64,000 nucleotides of DNA from Methylotenera sp. (GTDB taxonomy: Bacteria; Pseudomonadota; Gammaproteobacteria; Burkholderiales; Methylophilaceae): assembly GCF_030653755.1 (NCBI RefSeq), contig NZ_JAURYU010000041.1:1-64000 (forward strand). The letters run 5' to 3'. Below, in pieces: positions 36,217-46,087 of this stretch. Position 1 is the first letter of the stretch. The number at the start of each line of letters is the position of its first letter. The notes beneath the pieces are model-generated. The model worked only from the letters and a program-made list of their open reading frames with translations, was not told the origin of the DNA and ran no database searches. The position numbers were made by a program, and so were the translations under genes.

Positions 36217-36880
36217 TTTCACCTAGTTTAGTAGAAATTCCACTCACTGATTTTTACTGTAGCTAAAAAAGTTTTAGACATTACGTTAGTAATCTAATCA
36301 GCTATCAAATTCCCATTCTTAAGCTTCCATAATTTCTAAATTGATTTAAAACCCCATCTTCTTTACCATCACTATATTTCTCTAAAAAAGGCGATGATTG
36401 ATTCTTTTTTAATCATTAGCATTTTTTAATATCCATGTAAAACTTAGTAATGATTGCTATTCATGAGTGAATTGTGTTTAATTACTACATTAATCTATAA
36501 GAGTGAATTAATTTTCACGCCACTTTAAGATTAACCAAGTTGTTAAATTAAGTTAGATAACCATCACTTTTAGCTACTTAATAACTCTGTCTAATAATAT
36601 GTGTAATTTGCAACGACGCACTTTACATAGGCCTTGACTCTGAGCAATAACAACTTAAATGCTAACCTGCTCTCCAACGAGGGGGAGTTTGGACTGTGTG
36701 TTTAGGCAAGCAATCAACACAGTCAAATTTATTCCAACGTGGGAATAAGTCTTAATAAAGCATAATCATAACCAAACTAGGTGATGAATTGCTCCCATGG
36801 ATGCTAGCAGTATTGCGTATACAAATGATTTCGATTGTATCGTTACACTGCGTCAATAAATTTAGGTTAAGGATATAACT
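36217..36880. other. 664-base intergenic region before the chemoreceptor
   Basis: I see no protein gene here. The first 440 bases are AT-rich and featureless. Near 36670-36750 there is a run of three possible hairpins (listed separately), and an inverted repeat ATACAA...TTGTAT lies at 36819-36840, just before the chemoreceptor start. The length suggests a regulated long leader or a small RNA gene. Confidence 0.6.
36670..36747. other. Candidate structured RNA element with twin AACGNG-loop hairpins
   Basis: Hairpin 1 (36670-36687) is CTCTCC, loop AACGAG, then GGGGAG. Hairpin 2 (36730-36747) is TATTCC, loop AACGTG, then GGAATA. Between them GACTGTGT (36692-36699) pairs with ACACAGTC (36717-36724). 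The matching loops on different stems look like covariation around a common TCCAACGNGG core. I cannot match it to a known riboswitch or small RNA. Confidence 0.45.
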
Positions 36881-39800
36881 ATGAACAAAGTGAACTCTTT
36901 TAAAATTGGCAACTTGTTAAATCATCTAAGCTATAAAAGAAAATTCACCCTACTCGGTTTTGTCACGATTTTACCTCTACTGGTATTACTGTTCATCAAC
37001 ATCGACCGACTGAACTCAGACAAGAAAATTACGCAAACTGAGCTTCAAGGTATCACTTATTTAAACCCGCTACGTAACTTCATTGAAAATGTGCAAGCAC
37101 ATCGTGGCATGACCAACTCCTATCTATCAGGCAACGAAAGCTTTGCGGAAAAAATAGATGCTAACGAGAAAAAGTCAGGCGACTTTATTTTAAGTATTGA
37201 TAAGATCGACACCAAACTTGGTGCAGAGTTTAGTACAACAGAAAATTGGAATAAGATTAAGAAGGACTGGGATAAAATAAAATCTAATTGGACACAAATA
37301 AAATCCCAATCATTAAAAGTCACTCCACAGGAAAGCTTTGCAGAACACACTGACTTAATTAACCAACTACTTGGATTCTCATTGCAAGTAGCCGATGCAA
37401 GTACACTTTCATTAGATCCGCAAATCAATACCTATTATTTAATGGATATTGTTTACTTAAGAACTATCAATGTGATTGAAAATATGGCAAAAATTCGTGG
37501 CTTAGGCGCTGGTGTTGCATCTAGACAATTTGCGGATAGTGACGAAAAACTAAAACTTTCCATACTCACAAATCAAGTAGAAGCCTCGTTAAAAAGTTAC
37601 GAACACGATATGTTCGTACTTAAGGATTATGAGAGTACTTACAATCAAATCAAACCAGTAATGAGTTCATTGCAAAAATCAATTTCGGAACTAAACCTAC
37701 TGGTTAAAACAGAAATTATTGACACTGAAGCCATAAATTTAGATTCAAAAATCTATTTTGACAACGCCACCCAATCCATTAATAAAGGCTATCAAGCCTA
37801 TGATGAACTTAGCAGCCTACTGGATGGCCTGCTGATTGAACGTTTAGCGCAACAAGAAAAACAACTCTGGATAGTCTTGTCTATCGCAGCGCTGACAATT
37901 CTGATTGTAGGCTTCTTGTTGTTCACAGTTGCTAGAAATATTATTCAAGCGACAAGCCAAACTAAAGACTTAATGAATAACCTCGCACAAGGCAAACTAT
38001 CACAGCATGCTGAGTCAAAAGTATTCAGTCGCGATGAAATGGGCGATGTCATGCAATCAGCCTACAGTTTAGAGCAAACTATTAAAAACCTTATCGATGC
38101 CATGCAAGCGGTTAGTCATCAACACAACATTGGTGAAATAGACGCAACCTTGAATGCTCATCAATTTAATGGCGTCTATGCTGAAATGGCCACGGGAATT
38201 AACAAAATGGTGGCTGACCATATTGAAATGAACAAAAAGTCGATTGCTGTTGTGAAGGCATTCGGAGAAGGTGACCTCACCCAAGAACTAGAAAAGTTCC
38301 CTGGTAAAAAAGCATTTGTTAATGAAGCTATTGAACAAGTAAGAACCAATATTAACGCACTTGTGGTTGACACTAACATATTGGTAAATGCAGCCATTCA
38401 GGGAGAACTCTCAACACGCGCTGATGCAAGCCGCCATCAGGGAGATTTCCGTAAAATTGTTCAAGGAATTAATAATACATTAGATGCCGTCATCAACCCA
38501 TTAAACATGGCAGCCCAGTATGTTGATGACATTGCAAAAGGTAATATTCCCGCCAAAATTACAGACACCTATAACGGCGATTTTAACGCGATTAAAAACA
38601 ACCTTAACCAATGTATCGATGCCGTTAATGCAATGATTGCAGATACAGCAATGCTGGTGGATGCCGCAGAAAAAGGTGAACTCTCAACACGCGCTGATGT
38701 AGATCGTCATCAAGGGGATTTCCGCAAGATCGTGGAGGGTGTTAACAATGCCTTAGACTACGTAATTAATCCACTAAACATAGCCGCTCAGTACGTTGAT
38801 CGAATCTCAAAAGGTGACATTCCTAAACACATTAACGAACAATACAATGGTGATTTTAATGTTATTAAAAATAACCTTAACACCTGTATCGATGCGGTTA
38901 ACCGCCTAGTATCTGATGCTAACATGCTAGCAGATGCAGCATCAGAAGGTCGCATTAGCACTCGAGCCGATGCAAGCCAACATCAAGGTGACTTCCGTAA
39001 AGTAGTAGAAGGTGTAAACGCAACACTAGAAACCATTGTAGAGCCTATCATTGCAGTCAAAGATGCCATTGAAACCATTACCACTGCTGCGAATGAAATA
39101 TCTACTGGCAACAATGACCTTTCAAGCCGGACCGAGCAACAAGCATCTAGCCTAGAAGAAACCGCGGCCAGCATGGAAGAACTCGCAAGCACAGTTAAGC
39201 ATAATGCAGAAAATGCAAAACAGGCTAATCAACTTGCACTTACAGCCTCAAATGTAGCGATTAAAGGGGGTAAAGTTGTTTCAGATGTCGTGACCACAAT
39301 GATTGCTATCAACGACAGTTCTCGTAAGATCGAAGACATTATCTCGGTCATTGATGGCATTGCTTTCCAAACCAACATCCTCGCATTAAATGCAGCGGTT
39401 GAGGCTGCTAGAGCTGGTGAACAAGGTCGAGGATTTGCGGTAGTTGCTGGTGAAGTGCGGAGCCTTGCTCAACGCTCAGCAAGTGCTGCCAAGGAGATTA
39501 AAGACCTGATTACCGATTCAGTGAGTAAAACAACTGAAGGTACCACACTGGTTCAGAATGCTGGTCAAACCATGGAGGAAGTGGTTGTTTCAGTGAAACA
39601 TGTAGCTGACATTATTGGTGAAATCGCAGCAGCATCGATTGAGCAAGCCACAGGCATAGATCAAGTCAATGAGGCGGTTACCAGCATGGACGAATCTACT
39701 CAACAAAACGCAGCTTTAGTAGAACAAGCGGCAGCAGCGGCTGAGTCATTAGTAGAACAAGCTAACCAATTAGCTACTGCAATCAGTGCTTTTAAACTAG

Positions 39801-39955
39801 ATAGCACTAAGAACACCACTCATGTGCATAACAACTTGATACCCACTCACAATAATATTGCACTATCCGTTGTGAGGAGTCACCCTAGAACAACCCCTAC
39901 AAAGTCGATAATGAGTAAACAATCGGACAGCAACGGAGATTGGGAAGAGTTCTAG
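36881..39955 (+). CDS. Methyl-accepting chemotaxis protein with tandem HAMP-like repeats
   Basis: 1024 residues, about twice the usual size. TM1 is at about 22-42, a periplasmic helical sensor at 43-327, TM2 at 328-350 and HAMP at 350-402. A stretch of HAMP-like repeats (about 403-720) follows; three copies of a 91-residue unit can be phased on (L/I)STRADxxxHQGDFRK at 510, 601 and 692, with a diverged unit before them. The signalling hairpin tip is [37 protein letters not shown] (about 824-860). The C-terminus ends in DWEEF, like the NWETF pentapeptide that tethers CheR/CheB. The ligand is unknown. Confidence 0.93.
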   Translation: MNKVNSFKIGNLLNHLSYKRKFTLLGFVTILPLLVLLFINIDRLNSDKKITQTELQGITYLNPLRNFIENVQAHRGMTNSYLSGNESFAEKIDANEKKSGDFILSIDKIDTKLGAEFSTTENWNKIKKDWDKIKSNWTQIKSQSLKVTPQESFAEHTDLINQLLGFSLQVADASTLSLDPQINTYYLMDIVYLRTINVIENMAKIRGLGAGVASRQFADSDEKLKLSILTNQVEASLKSYEHDMFVLKDYESTYNQIKPVMSSLQKSISELNLLVKTEIIDTEAINLDSKIYFDNATQSINKGYQAYDELSSLLDGLLIERLAQQEKQLWIVLSIAALTILIVGFLLFTVARNIIQATSQTKDLMNNLAQGKLSQHAESKVFSRDEMGDVMQSAYSLEQTIKNLIDAMQAVSHQHNIGEIDATLNAHQFNGVYAEMATGINKMVADHIEMNKKSIAVVKAFGEGDLTQELEKFPGKKAFVNEAIEQVRTNINALVVDTNILVNAAIQGELSTRADASRHQGDFRKIVQGINNTLDAVINPLNMAAQYVDDIAKGNIPAKITDTYNGDFNAIKNNLNQCIDAVNAMIADTAMLVDAAEKGELSTRADVDRHQGDFRKIVEGVNNALDYVINPLNIAAQYVDRISKGDIPKHINEQYNGDFNVIKNNLNTCIDAVNRLVSDANMLADAASEGRISTRADASQHQGDFRKVVEGVNATLETIVEPIIAVKDAIETITTAANEISTGNNDLSSRTEQQASSLEETAASMEELASTVKHNAENAKQANQLALTASNVAIKGGKVVSDVVTTMIAINDSSRKIEDIISVIDGIAFQTNILALNAAVEAARAGEQGRGFAVVAGEVRSLAQRSASAAKEIKDLITDSVSKTTEGTTLVQNAGQTMEEVVVSVKHVADIIGEIAAASIEQATGIDQVNEAVTSMDESTQQNAALVEQAAAAAESLVEQANQLATAISAFKLDSTKNTTHVHNNLIPTHNNIALSVVRSHPRTTPTKSIMSKQSDSNGDWEEF

Positions 39956-39966
39956 TACAGGCCTCG

Positions 39967-39996
39967 GACGCTAGGCATATCAGATATGCTAGCGTC
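39967..39996 (+). terminator. Hairpin after the chemoreceptor gene
   Basis: GACGCTAG plus CATAT pairs with ATATG plus CTAGCGTC, with one bulged G (39975) and a CAG loop. It begins 12 bases after the stop codon. No clear T-run follows, so termination is likely but not certain. Confidence 0.5.
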
Positions 39997-40157
39997 TGTG
40001 ACAAGTTGAAATGATGACTACATAACATTTATGGCGTCACATACAACTATTAAGTACTAAATTACGTATTAAAAATATGAGTTGCCAATATAAGTTTATT
40101 AAATCCTCTTACTGAATTGATACGCTGAATTTCCTATCAATCAGTTAAAACAGAGTA

Positions 40158-41612
40158 TTAATGCTTCTTCGCTTGACGATCTTTATCTTCAACTTCTTTT
40201 TTTGCTTTTAGTTCAGCACGTTGCGCAGTCTTACGACGACGCATGCTCACAATACCTTCACCAGACTTACGTTTATCCTCTTCTTCAGCAAACGGGTTGT
40301 GTCCTTGTTTATACTGAACGCGTAATGGAGTACCTGATAATTGAAATGATCTACGGAATGTTTTCTCTAAAAAGCGAGTATAAGCATCTTTAACACCATC
40401 TACATGGCTACCATGAATCACCACAATAGGTGGGTTGCTACCTCCCTGATGCGCATAACGTAATTTTGGACGAATACCTTTACTAATTGGCGGCTGATGC
40501 TGTTGCATTGCATCAATTAGAACACGTGTAAGTTGAGGTGTTGCAAGCTTAGCAAAAGCAGCTTTATAAGCCACATCCACTGATGTAAACAACTCAGGTA
40601 GGCCTTTTTTACGCAAGGCTGAAATGTAATGAAACTCAGCAAAATCTAAGAACTGTAACTTACGGTCAATTTCACGCTTAACCCAATCGCGCTCATCGTC
40701 CTTCAAACCATCCCATTTATTAATAGCAACGACTAAAGCACGACCCGCGTCTAAAATGTAAGCGGCTACGTGCGCGTCTTGCTCGGTAATACCTTCTTGG
40801 GCATCCACCACAAGAATCACCACATTTGCCTCTTCAATTGCCTGTATGGTTTTAATAACAGAGAACTTCTCGATAGCTTCAAAGACACGACCACGTTTAC
40901 GTACACCAGCAGTATCAATCAGCGTGTAGTGTTTACCGTTCTTTTCTAAATCAATATGAATAGAATCACGGGTAGTACCAGGCTCATCAAATGCAATCAC
41001 GCGCTCTTCACCCAGCAACGCATTCACCAAGGTAGACTTACCCACGTTAGGGCGGCCAACAATCGCTACTTTAGGAATTCTATCGCCTGTGTAATCGGTA
41101 ACAGGCTCTTCTTCTACTACTTTAAAGTTTTCTAAAGCTAACTCAACTATGTCACGCACACCCTCACCGTGTGCAGAAGAGATTGAAAGCGGATAACCTA
41201 AACCTAATTCATGGAAATCAGCACTCACAATTGCTTTTTGCATGCCTTCAGTTTTGTTCACTGCCAGTAATACTGGGCACTTAGTTTTACGTAAGCGATT
41301 AGCGATTTCCATGTCCTGCGGTGAAACACCTTGACGTCCATCAACCAAAAAGATGATAGCGTCAGCTTCATCAATCGCTTGTAGCGTTTGTTTCGCCATA
41401 GCTTTAAGAATGCCACTGTCGGTATTTGGCTCAAAACCACCCGTATCTACTACTAAATAAGGCTGGCTTGCACCAATACCTCGTCCATAATGTCTATCAC
41501 GGGTTAAGCCAGGTAAATCAGCGACAAGCGCATCACGACTTTTTGTTAATCGATTAAATAATGTTGATTTGCCGACGTTAGGTCGGCCAACCAAAACAAT
41601 GGTAGGTATCAT
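40158..41612 (-). CDS. der: Ribosome biogenesis GTPase Der (EngA)
   Basis: 484 residues with two tandem GTPase domains: [15 protein letters not shown] with DLPGLTRDR and DTGGF, then [16 protein letters not shown] with DEPGTTRDS and [12 protein letters not shown]-like C-terminal domain ([15 protein letters not shown]) and a basic Lys/Arg tail come last. It is essential for 50S assembly. It ends the ndk...hisS-yfgM-bamB-der series. Confidence 0.97.
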   Translation of the reverse strand: MIPTIVLVGRPNVGKSTLFNRLTKSRDALVADLPGLTRDRHYGRGIGASQPYLVVDTGGFEPNTDSGILKAMAKQTLQAIDEADAIIFLVDGRQGVSPQDMEIANRLRKTKCPVLLAVNKTEGMQKAIVSADFHELGLGYPLSISSAHGEGVRDIVELALENFKVVEEEPVTDYTGDRIPKVAIVGRPNVGKSTLVNALLGEERVIAFDEPGTTRDSIHIDLEKNGKHYTLIDTAGVRKRGRVFEAIEKFSVIKTIQAIEEANVVILVVDAQEGITEQDAHVAAYILDAGRALVVAINKWDGLKDDERDWVKREIDRKLQFLDFAEFHYISALRKKGLPELFTSVDVAYKAAFAKLATPQLTRVLIDAMQQHQPPISKGIRPKLRYAHQGGSNPPIVVIHGSHVDGVKDAYTRFLEKTFRRSFQLSGTPLRVQYKQGHNPFAEEEDKRKSGEGIVSMRRRKTAQRAELKAKKEVEDKDRQAKKH

Positions 41613-41716
41613 GTGAGCCTTCTATAAAGCATTGAAGCTAATCGATAAATTCAATCATCAATTAGCTCAATTAATTTTTAATTCTAATGAAAAGCGATTA
41701 AACCAAATAAATCATC

Positions 41717-42895
41717 TTACTTAATTTGGATCGCATACAATCCGCCACCACGAGACTGCGCTAGTAAGGTGTCACTGTTAATAGTGACTATCTGCGGCAT
41801 AATCGGTGTGTCATCTGTTTTAATTCTGGCAGAAAATGCACCATCTTCACGTTTGAGAAAGTGAACGTAACCTTCTATATCCCCAACTGCGACAATATCA
41901 CCCATCGGTAAAGGTGCAGTCAGCTGTCTATTTTTAAGTGCAGCCTGTCGCCAAAAAGTTTTACCTGTCGTGTAATCAAGTGCGTAAATTGAGCCGATCG
42001 CATGAGACACGTAAATACGTGCATCTTCATGGTTCAATCCAGCTAGGCTTGATATGTCTCGGTTCCAAACAAGCCGTCCAGTTGCACGATCTACTGCGGC
42101 AATACGACCTTGATAAGCAACCGCATACACCAGTGGCCCGTCAACCACAGGCAAGCTCGTAATATCTGCAATACGCTCAATCTCTGTGACGCCTTTAGGC
42201 TGTGCAACAGAAGCTTCCCATAGCAACTTACCATTATCAGCGCGAATAGCCGCTAATTTCCCGCCAGCAAAACCCGCATAGACTGCACCACCATCAACAA
42301 CGATACCTGCACTACTGCGCAAGGTAAGTGCTGGACTAGTTCGGTCATATACCCACTTCCTACTACCATCATCTGCGTTAATGCCATAAATACGACTATC
42401 CCCAGTGCGTACAATGACCATACCATCGTAATATCTAGGTGCACTTAATACCTCACTACTAAGTCTCGACATCCATTGTAATTTACCAGCAAGATCATAT
42501 GCATAGATTGCGCCTTTTTGGGTACCGACCAGCACTAAACTGCCGCCAACACCAACGCCACCTGTTAGCTTTTCTCCGACCTTAAGGTGCCATAATTCTT
42601 TACCGCTTGTCGCATCTAACTTCACAAGATCGCCTTCAGCACTGGCTGCATATACAAAGCCCGCCTCAACTAAAGGTGAGAAGTCATAATTACCAGCGGA
42701 GCCAAGCTTAGTCTGCCAAACCACCTTTGCTGTAGCACTAGTCTCAAACTCAGTTAAAGGCTCTATATCCACCAACTCTCGACCGAATACACGTTCTGAT
42801 AAGTCAGTTTTGAGATCGGTAATTGCTGTACAAGCAGGCAATAGCACTAAGCTACATAAAACCAATAATATTTTTGATTGTTTAATAAAACACAT
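41717..42895 (-). CDS. bamB: Outer membrane assembly lipoprotein BamB
   Basis: 392 residues. The lipoprotein signal ends in LPAC (Cys22). A PQQ-type eight-bladed beta propeller follows, with repeats such as VYAASAEGDLVKLDATSGKELW, LVYAVAYQGRIAAVDRATGRLVW and IYALDYTTGKTFW. BamB supports BamA in outer-membrane protein assembly; bamD lies at 35 kb. The start is four bases after the yfgM stop, so the two are co-translated, and der follows. Confidence 0.95.
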   Translation of the reverse strand: MCFIKQSKILLVLCSLVLLPACTAITDLKTDLSERVFGRELVDIEPLTEFETSATAKVVWQTKLGSAGNYDFSPLVEAGFVYAASAEGDLVKLDATSGKELWHLKVGEKLTGGVGVGGSLVLVGTQKGAIYAYDLAGKLQWMSRLSSEVLSAPRYYDGMVIVRTGDSRIYGINADDGSRKWVYDRTSPALTLRSSAGIVVDGGAVYAGFAGGKLAAIRADNGKLLWEASVAQPKGVTEIERIADITSLPVVDGPLVYAVAYQGRIAAVDRATGRLVWNRDISSLAGLNHEDARIYVSHAIGSIYALDYTTGKTFWRQAALKNRQLTAPLPMGDIVAVGDIEGYVHFLKREDGAFSARIKTDDTPIMPQIVTINSDTLLAQSRGGGLYAIQIK

Positions 42896-42898
42896 TAA

Positions 42899-43525
42899 TC
42901 ACGAACCTAGCGAATCAAGTTTTTGTTGCGTCAGATGACGATATCTACCTTGTGCATCAAGCTGAGTAAGCGCATGTTCATAAGCGGCTTTGGCTTCGGC
43001 TGTTTTACCCATATCAAGTAATACATCACCCTTTAAATCAGAAAACAAACCATCAAAACCAGCATCGTGTTTTGCCTCTAGCACTTTTAAAGCTGCATCG
43101 AAGTTATTTTCTTCTGACAAAATATTTGCCAATTGCAAACTGGCAATAGCACTCACAGACGTTTCTTTCGCATTGCTAATCGCCCACTCCAACTGTGCTT
43201 TTGCACTTTTAATCTCATTTGCTTCGTAATTTGCTTTAGCTGCAAATACCGCTGCGCGTCCTGCATATGGCGTTGCACTGTATTTGTCCATGAGTACTGC
43301 AGATTTTGTTTGTATCGCTTTTAAATCTTTGGCATCAACCACTTGTAAAGCCTGGTACTCTGTAGAAGCATCAACAGCTTGTTTTGTTTGGTAGTATGTC
43401 CAGCCTTGGTAAGCTGCGTAAGCGACTAACAAACCAATCACAAGGTTACTTACCATTTTTCCGTAAGTTTTCCACCATGCTTTTAGCTCATCTATCTGTT
43501 CTTGTTCTTCTAAATCGTATGCCAT
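42899..43525 (-). CDS. yfgM: YfgM family TPR membrane protein (SecYEG-associated)
   Basis: 208 residues. The cytoplasmic N-terminus YDLEEQEQIDELKAWWKTYGK, one membrane helix (about 24-43) and a periplasmic TPR-like domain match YfgM. The E. coli protein is an ancillary part of the Sec translocon together with PpiD. Conserved position directly before bamB. Confidence 0.92.
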   Translation of the reverse strand: MAYDLEEQEQIDELKAWWKTYGKMVSNLVIGLLVAYAAYQGWTYYQTKQAVDASTEYQALQVVDAKDLKAIQTKSAVLMDKYSATPYAGRAAVFAAKANYEANEIKSAKAQLEWAISNAKETSVSAIASLQLANILSEENNFDAALKVLEAKHDAGFDGLFSDLKGDVLLDMGKTAEAKAAYEHALTQLDAQGRYRHLTQQKLDSLGS

Positions 43526-43587
43526 TCTTCGTCCTAATTTATTTAATTCAAACCTAATATTTAATTCAAAAATCTATGCTTTTCTGG

Positions 43588-44391
43588 TCAACCATTCACC
43601 ACTTTTTTACCAGGAATTGCTGCCAATAAATTCTGTGTATATGCATGTTGGGGCTGCTCATAAATATCAGCCACTTCTCCTTGCTCAACTACCCGCCCCT
43701 GATGCATCACCACAATGTCGTCCGCTATATGACGCACAACGCGCAAATCATGGCTAATAAAGATATAGCTAAGTGCCATTTCTTGCTGCAACTCTTTAAG
43801 TAACAACAATATTTGCGCTTGTATCGACACATCCAATGCAGATACAGGCTCATCACACACCACGACTTTGGGTTGCAACACTAAGGCTCGTGCAATACCA
43901 ATACGTTGCCTTTGACCACCAGAAAACTCATGCGGATATTTTTGCATATCCGCTTCAGTTAAACCAACGCGATTCAACATGGCAACAACTTTTGTTTGCC
44001 GTTCAGCCGCGCTACCCAATCCATGAATCAGTAAACCCTCACCTACTAAGTCACCCACACGCATACGTGGGTTGAGTGAGGCAAAAGGGTCCTGAAACAC
44101 CATCTGTAAATCTTTACGAACAGATCGAAGCGACTCTGCGTCCAGCTTAGCTAAATCTTTTCCAGAAAAAATCACTTCGCCACTATCAATGGATTGCAAT
44201 TGTAACAGACATCTCGCCAAGGTGGATTTGCCACTACCAGATTCACCTACAACAGCCAATGTTTTACCTGTACGCAGCTTAATACTGACATCATTTAAAG
44301 CCTTTACCGAGCTTTTCCCAAAACCAAACCGCCCACTACGTTGCGTGTAGGTCTTAGTTAAATGATTGGCTTCCAGAATATATTCACTCAT
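43588..44391 (-). CDS. Peptide/nickel-type ABC transporter ATP-binding protein (OppF/DppF-like)
   Basis: 267 residues. Walker [17 protein letters not shown]-loop MVFQDPFASLNPRM, signature SGGQRQRIGIARAL, Walker B KVVVCDEPVSALDVS and H-loop ISHDL are complete. The C-terminal segment (QQPQHAYTQNLLAAIPGKK) is the Opp/Dpp oligopeptide-type end. It overlaps the preceding OppD-like gene by four bases. No permease or binding protein is in the window, so its transport partner must be elsewhere. Confidence 0.9.
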   Translation of the reverse strand: MSEYILEANHLTKTYTQRSGRFGFGKSSVKALNDVSIKLRTGKTLAVVGESGSGKSTLARCLLQLQSIDSGEVIFSGKDLAKLDAESLRSVRKDLQMVFQDPFASLNPRMRVGDLVGEGLLIHGLGSAAERQTKVVAMLNRVGLTEADMQKYPHEFSGGQRQRIGIARALVLQPKVVVCDEPVSALDVSIQAQILLLLKELQQEMALSYIFISHDLRVVRHIADDIVVMHQGRVVEQGEVADIYEQPQHAYTQNLLAAIPGKKVVNG

Positions 44392-45281
44392 CTTACTGCA
44401 CCAATAGACTGAGTGTTATTTTCTGGCAACCAAGCGTAATCAATTGGTTTTAAATCTTTTTTACCTTCAGCATCAGGAACGCAAGCAAGTAAGGCTCTAG
44501 TATAAGGGTGTTGAGGGTTAGTTAGCACCTGTGCTTTACTTCCTGCTTCAACAATTTCACCTCTAAACATCACGACAACATTATCAGCAATATCTGCCAC
44601 CACACCAAAATCATGCGTAATAAAGAGCATCCCCATATTCATGCGTGTTTTAAGGTCATCCAGTAATTTCAATATCTGTGCCTGAACCGTCACATCCAGC
44701 GCAGTAGTAGGTTCATCTGCAATCAGTAAGCGCGGCTCGCAGGCAATACTCATGGCAATCATCACACGCTGGCGCTGTCCACCAGATAGTTCATCTGGAT
44801 AGCTTCCAGCACGGTTAGACGGAATGCCGACCATTTCCAGTAAAGCTGCAATCTTAGCCTTTAGTGCTTCGCCTTTTAAACCCAAGTGCGTGGTCAAGCT
44901 TTCGCCAATTTGATAACCAACTGTCAATACAGGATTAAGCGATGTCATCGGCTCCTGAAAAATCATGGCGATCTTAGCGCCACGGATTTTTTGCAGTGCT
45001 TTCTCACTTAGCAATGCAATATCTTGCACACCAGACTCTTTATCGTTAAATAACACTTTGCCAGTATTAAGCTGTAGCTGCTGAGATAACAAACCCATGA
45101 CCGATAATGCAGTAAGACTTTTACCACTTCCAGACTCCCCAACGACACAAGTAGTCTTACCAGCTTCAATCGAAAAACTGACATCATTGACCAATAAACG
45201 TGATGGAGATTTCTTGGGTGAAATACTGACATGCTGAAGCTGTAGTAAAGGCTGGACTGTATTAACAGGGTTGGTCATCAT
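44388..45281 (-). CDS. Peptide/nickel-type ABC transporter ATP-binding protein (OppD/DppD-like)
   Basis: 297 residues. Walker [20 protein letters not shown]-loop [20 protein letters not shown], signature [15 protein letters not shown], Walker [21 protein letters not shown] and H-loop [19 protein letters not shown] are intact. The C-terminus ([16 protein letters not shown]) is OppD-like. With the OppF-like gene downstream it gives an ATPase pair, similar to the two halves of YejF. It starts directly after the SIMPL gene stop. Confidence 0.9.
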   Translation of the reverse strand: MMTNPVNTVQPLLQLQHVSISPKKSPSRLLVNDVSFSIEAGKTTCVVGESGSGKSLTALSVMGLLSQQLQLNTGKVLFNDKESGVQDIALLSEKALQKIRGAKIAMIFQEPMTSLNPVLTVGYQIGESLTTHLGLKGEALKAKIAALLEMVGIPSNRAGSYPDELSGGQRQRVMIAMSIACEPRLLIADEPTTALDVTVQAQILKLLDDLKTRMNMGMLFITHDFGVVADIADNVVVMFRGEIVEAGSKAQVLTNPQHPYTRALLACVPDAEGKKDLKPIDYAWLPENNTQSIGAVR

Positions 45282-46034
45282 TTATTCAATGCTATAAACA
45301 ATAGTCACAACAACGCGAGCAATTTTTTCGATAGTCGATTTATCGTAGACGCCGCCATAACTGTCATCACCTGCGTCACCGCCCACAGGTAAAATATAAA
45401 ATGCACCCTGCGAAGCGGATTTCATCACCCCTACTTTTACACCGTCTTGTTTTACAAACTCAGTGGCACGGCTACGTGCATTTTTTGTAGCGGCTGCAAT
45501 TAATGACATCTTAATATCCTCTAAGTCACTGACTAAGTATGACGGTGCTCTGGCAACTACAGGGTGACTTTCTGCCCGTAATTGCAACAAAGCTTTATTT
45601 GCATTGGTAATTTTGTTTAAATCTTTAGTCACCACACGAATCGTTTGATATGCGTCGAAGCCATTTTGCACTTGCCGTGGAATATCCTTAATAAACACTT
45701 CATCATAATGCGGATTCAAGGTTTCGATATCGACACTCCAAGTGTTAGCATCTAGCCCTTGCTTTAATAAAAAAGCCTCAACAACCTGACGCTCTGCTGC
45801 CAGCTTTTCTAAAGCCGCAGCCTGCGTAGCTTGGGTAACGCCAATACTTAACTCCCACTCTGCGCTATCTGCTTTAATTGGCTTTTCAGCCAAGCCTTTG
45901 ACTGTAATCGATTGTTGACCAGACATCGCCCGCTTACCTTGTACGCCTAAGATAAAAGCGGCCGCAGACATACCGATTGCTAAAAAGATACCCAATGCAA
46001 CCATCGCTTTAAACAAATTATTTTGCTCATTCAT
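45282..46034 (-). CDS. SIMPL domain protein (DUF541), membrane-anchored
   Basis: 250 residues. The N-terminal helix (about 10-30) is a signal anchor, followed by a SIMPL/BP26-like domain (QSITVKGLAEKPIKADSAEWELSIGV, QTIRVVTKDLNKI, KNARSRATEFVKQDGVKVG). Periplasmic family members of the E. coli YggE type are tied to oxidative stress, but biochemistry is unknown. The downstream ABC ATPase genes start one base later, which makes a three-gene insert in the otherwise conserved hisS-yfgM interval. Confidence 0.85.
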   Translation of the reverse strand: MNEQNNLFKAMVALGIFLAIGMSAAAFILGVQGKRAMSGQQSITVKGLAEKPIKADSAEWELSIGVTQATQAAALEKLAAERQVVEAFLLKQGLDANTWSVDIETLNPHYDEVFIKDIPRQVQNGFDAYQTIRVVTKDLNKITNANKALLQLRAESHPVVARAPSYLVSDLEDIKMSLIAAATKNARSRATEFVKQDGVKVGVMKSASQGAFYILPVGGDAGDDSYGGVYDKSTIEKIARVVVTIVYSIE

Positions 46035-46087
46035 TGGACGTACCTTTTAATTAATTATTTAACTAAATTAGTTATTAAATATTGAGC

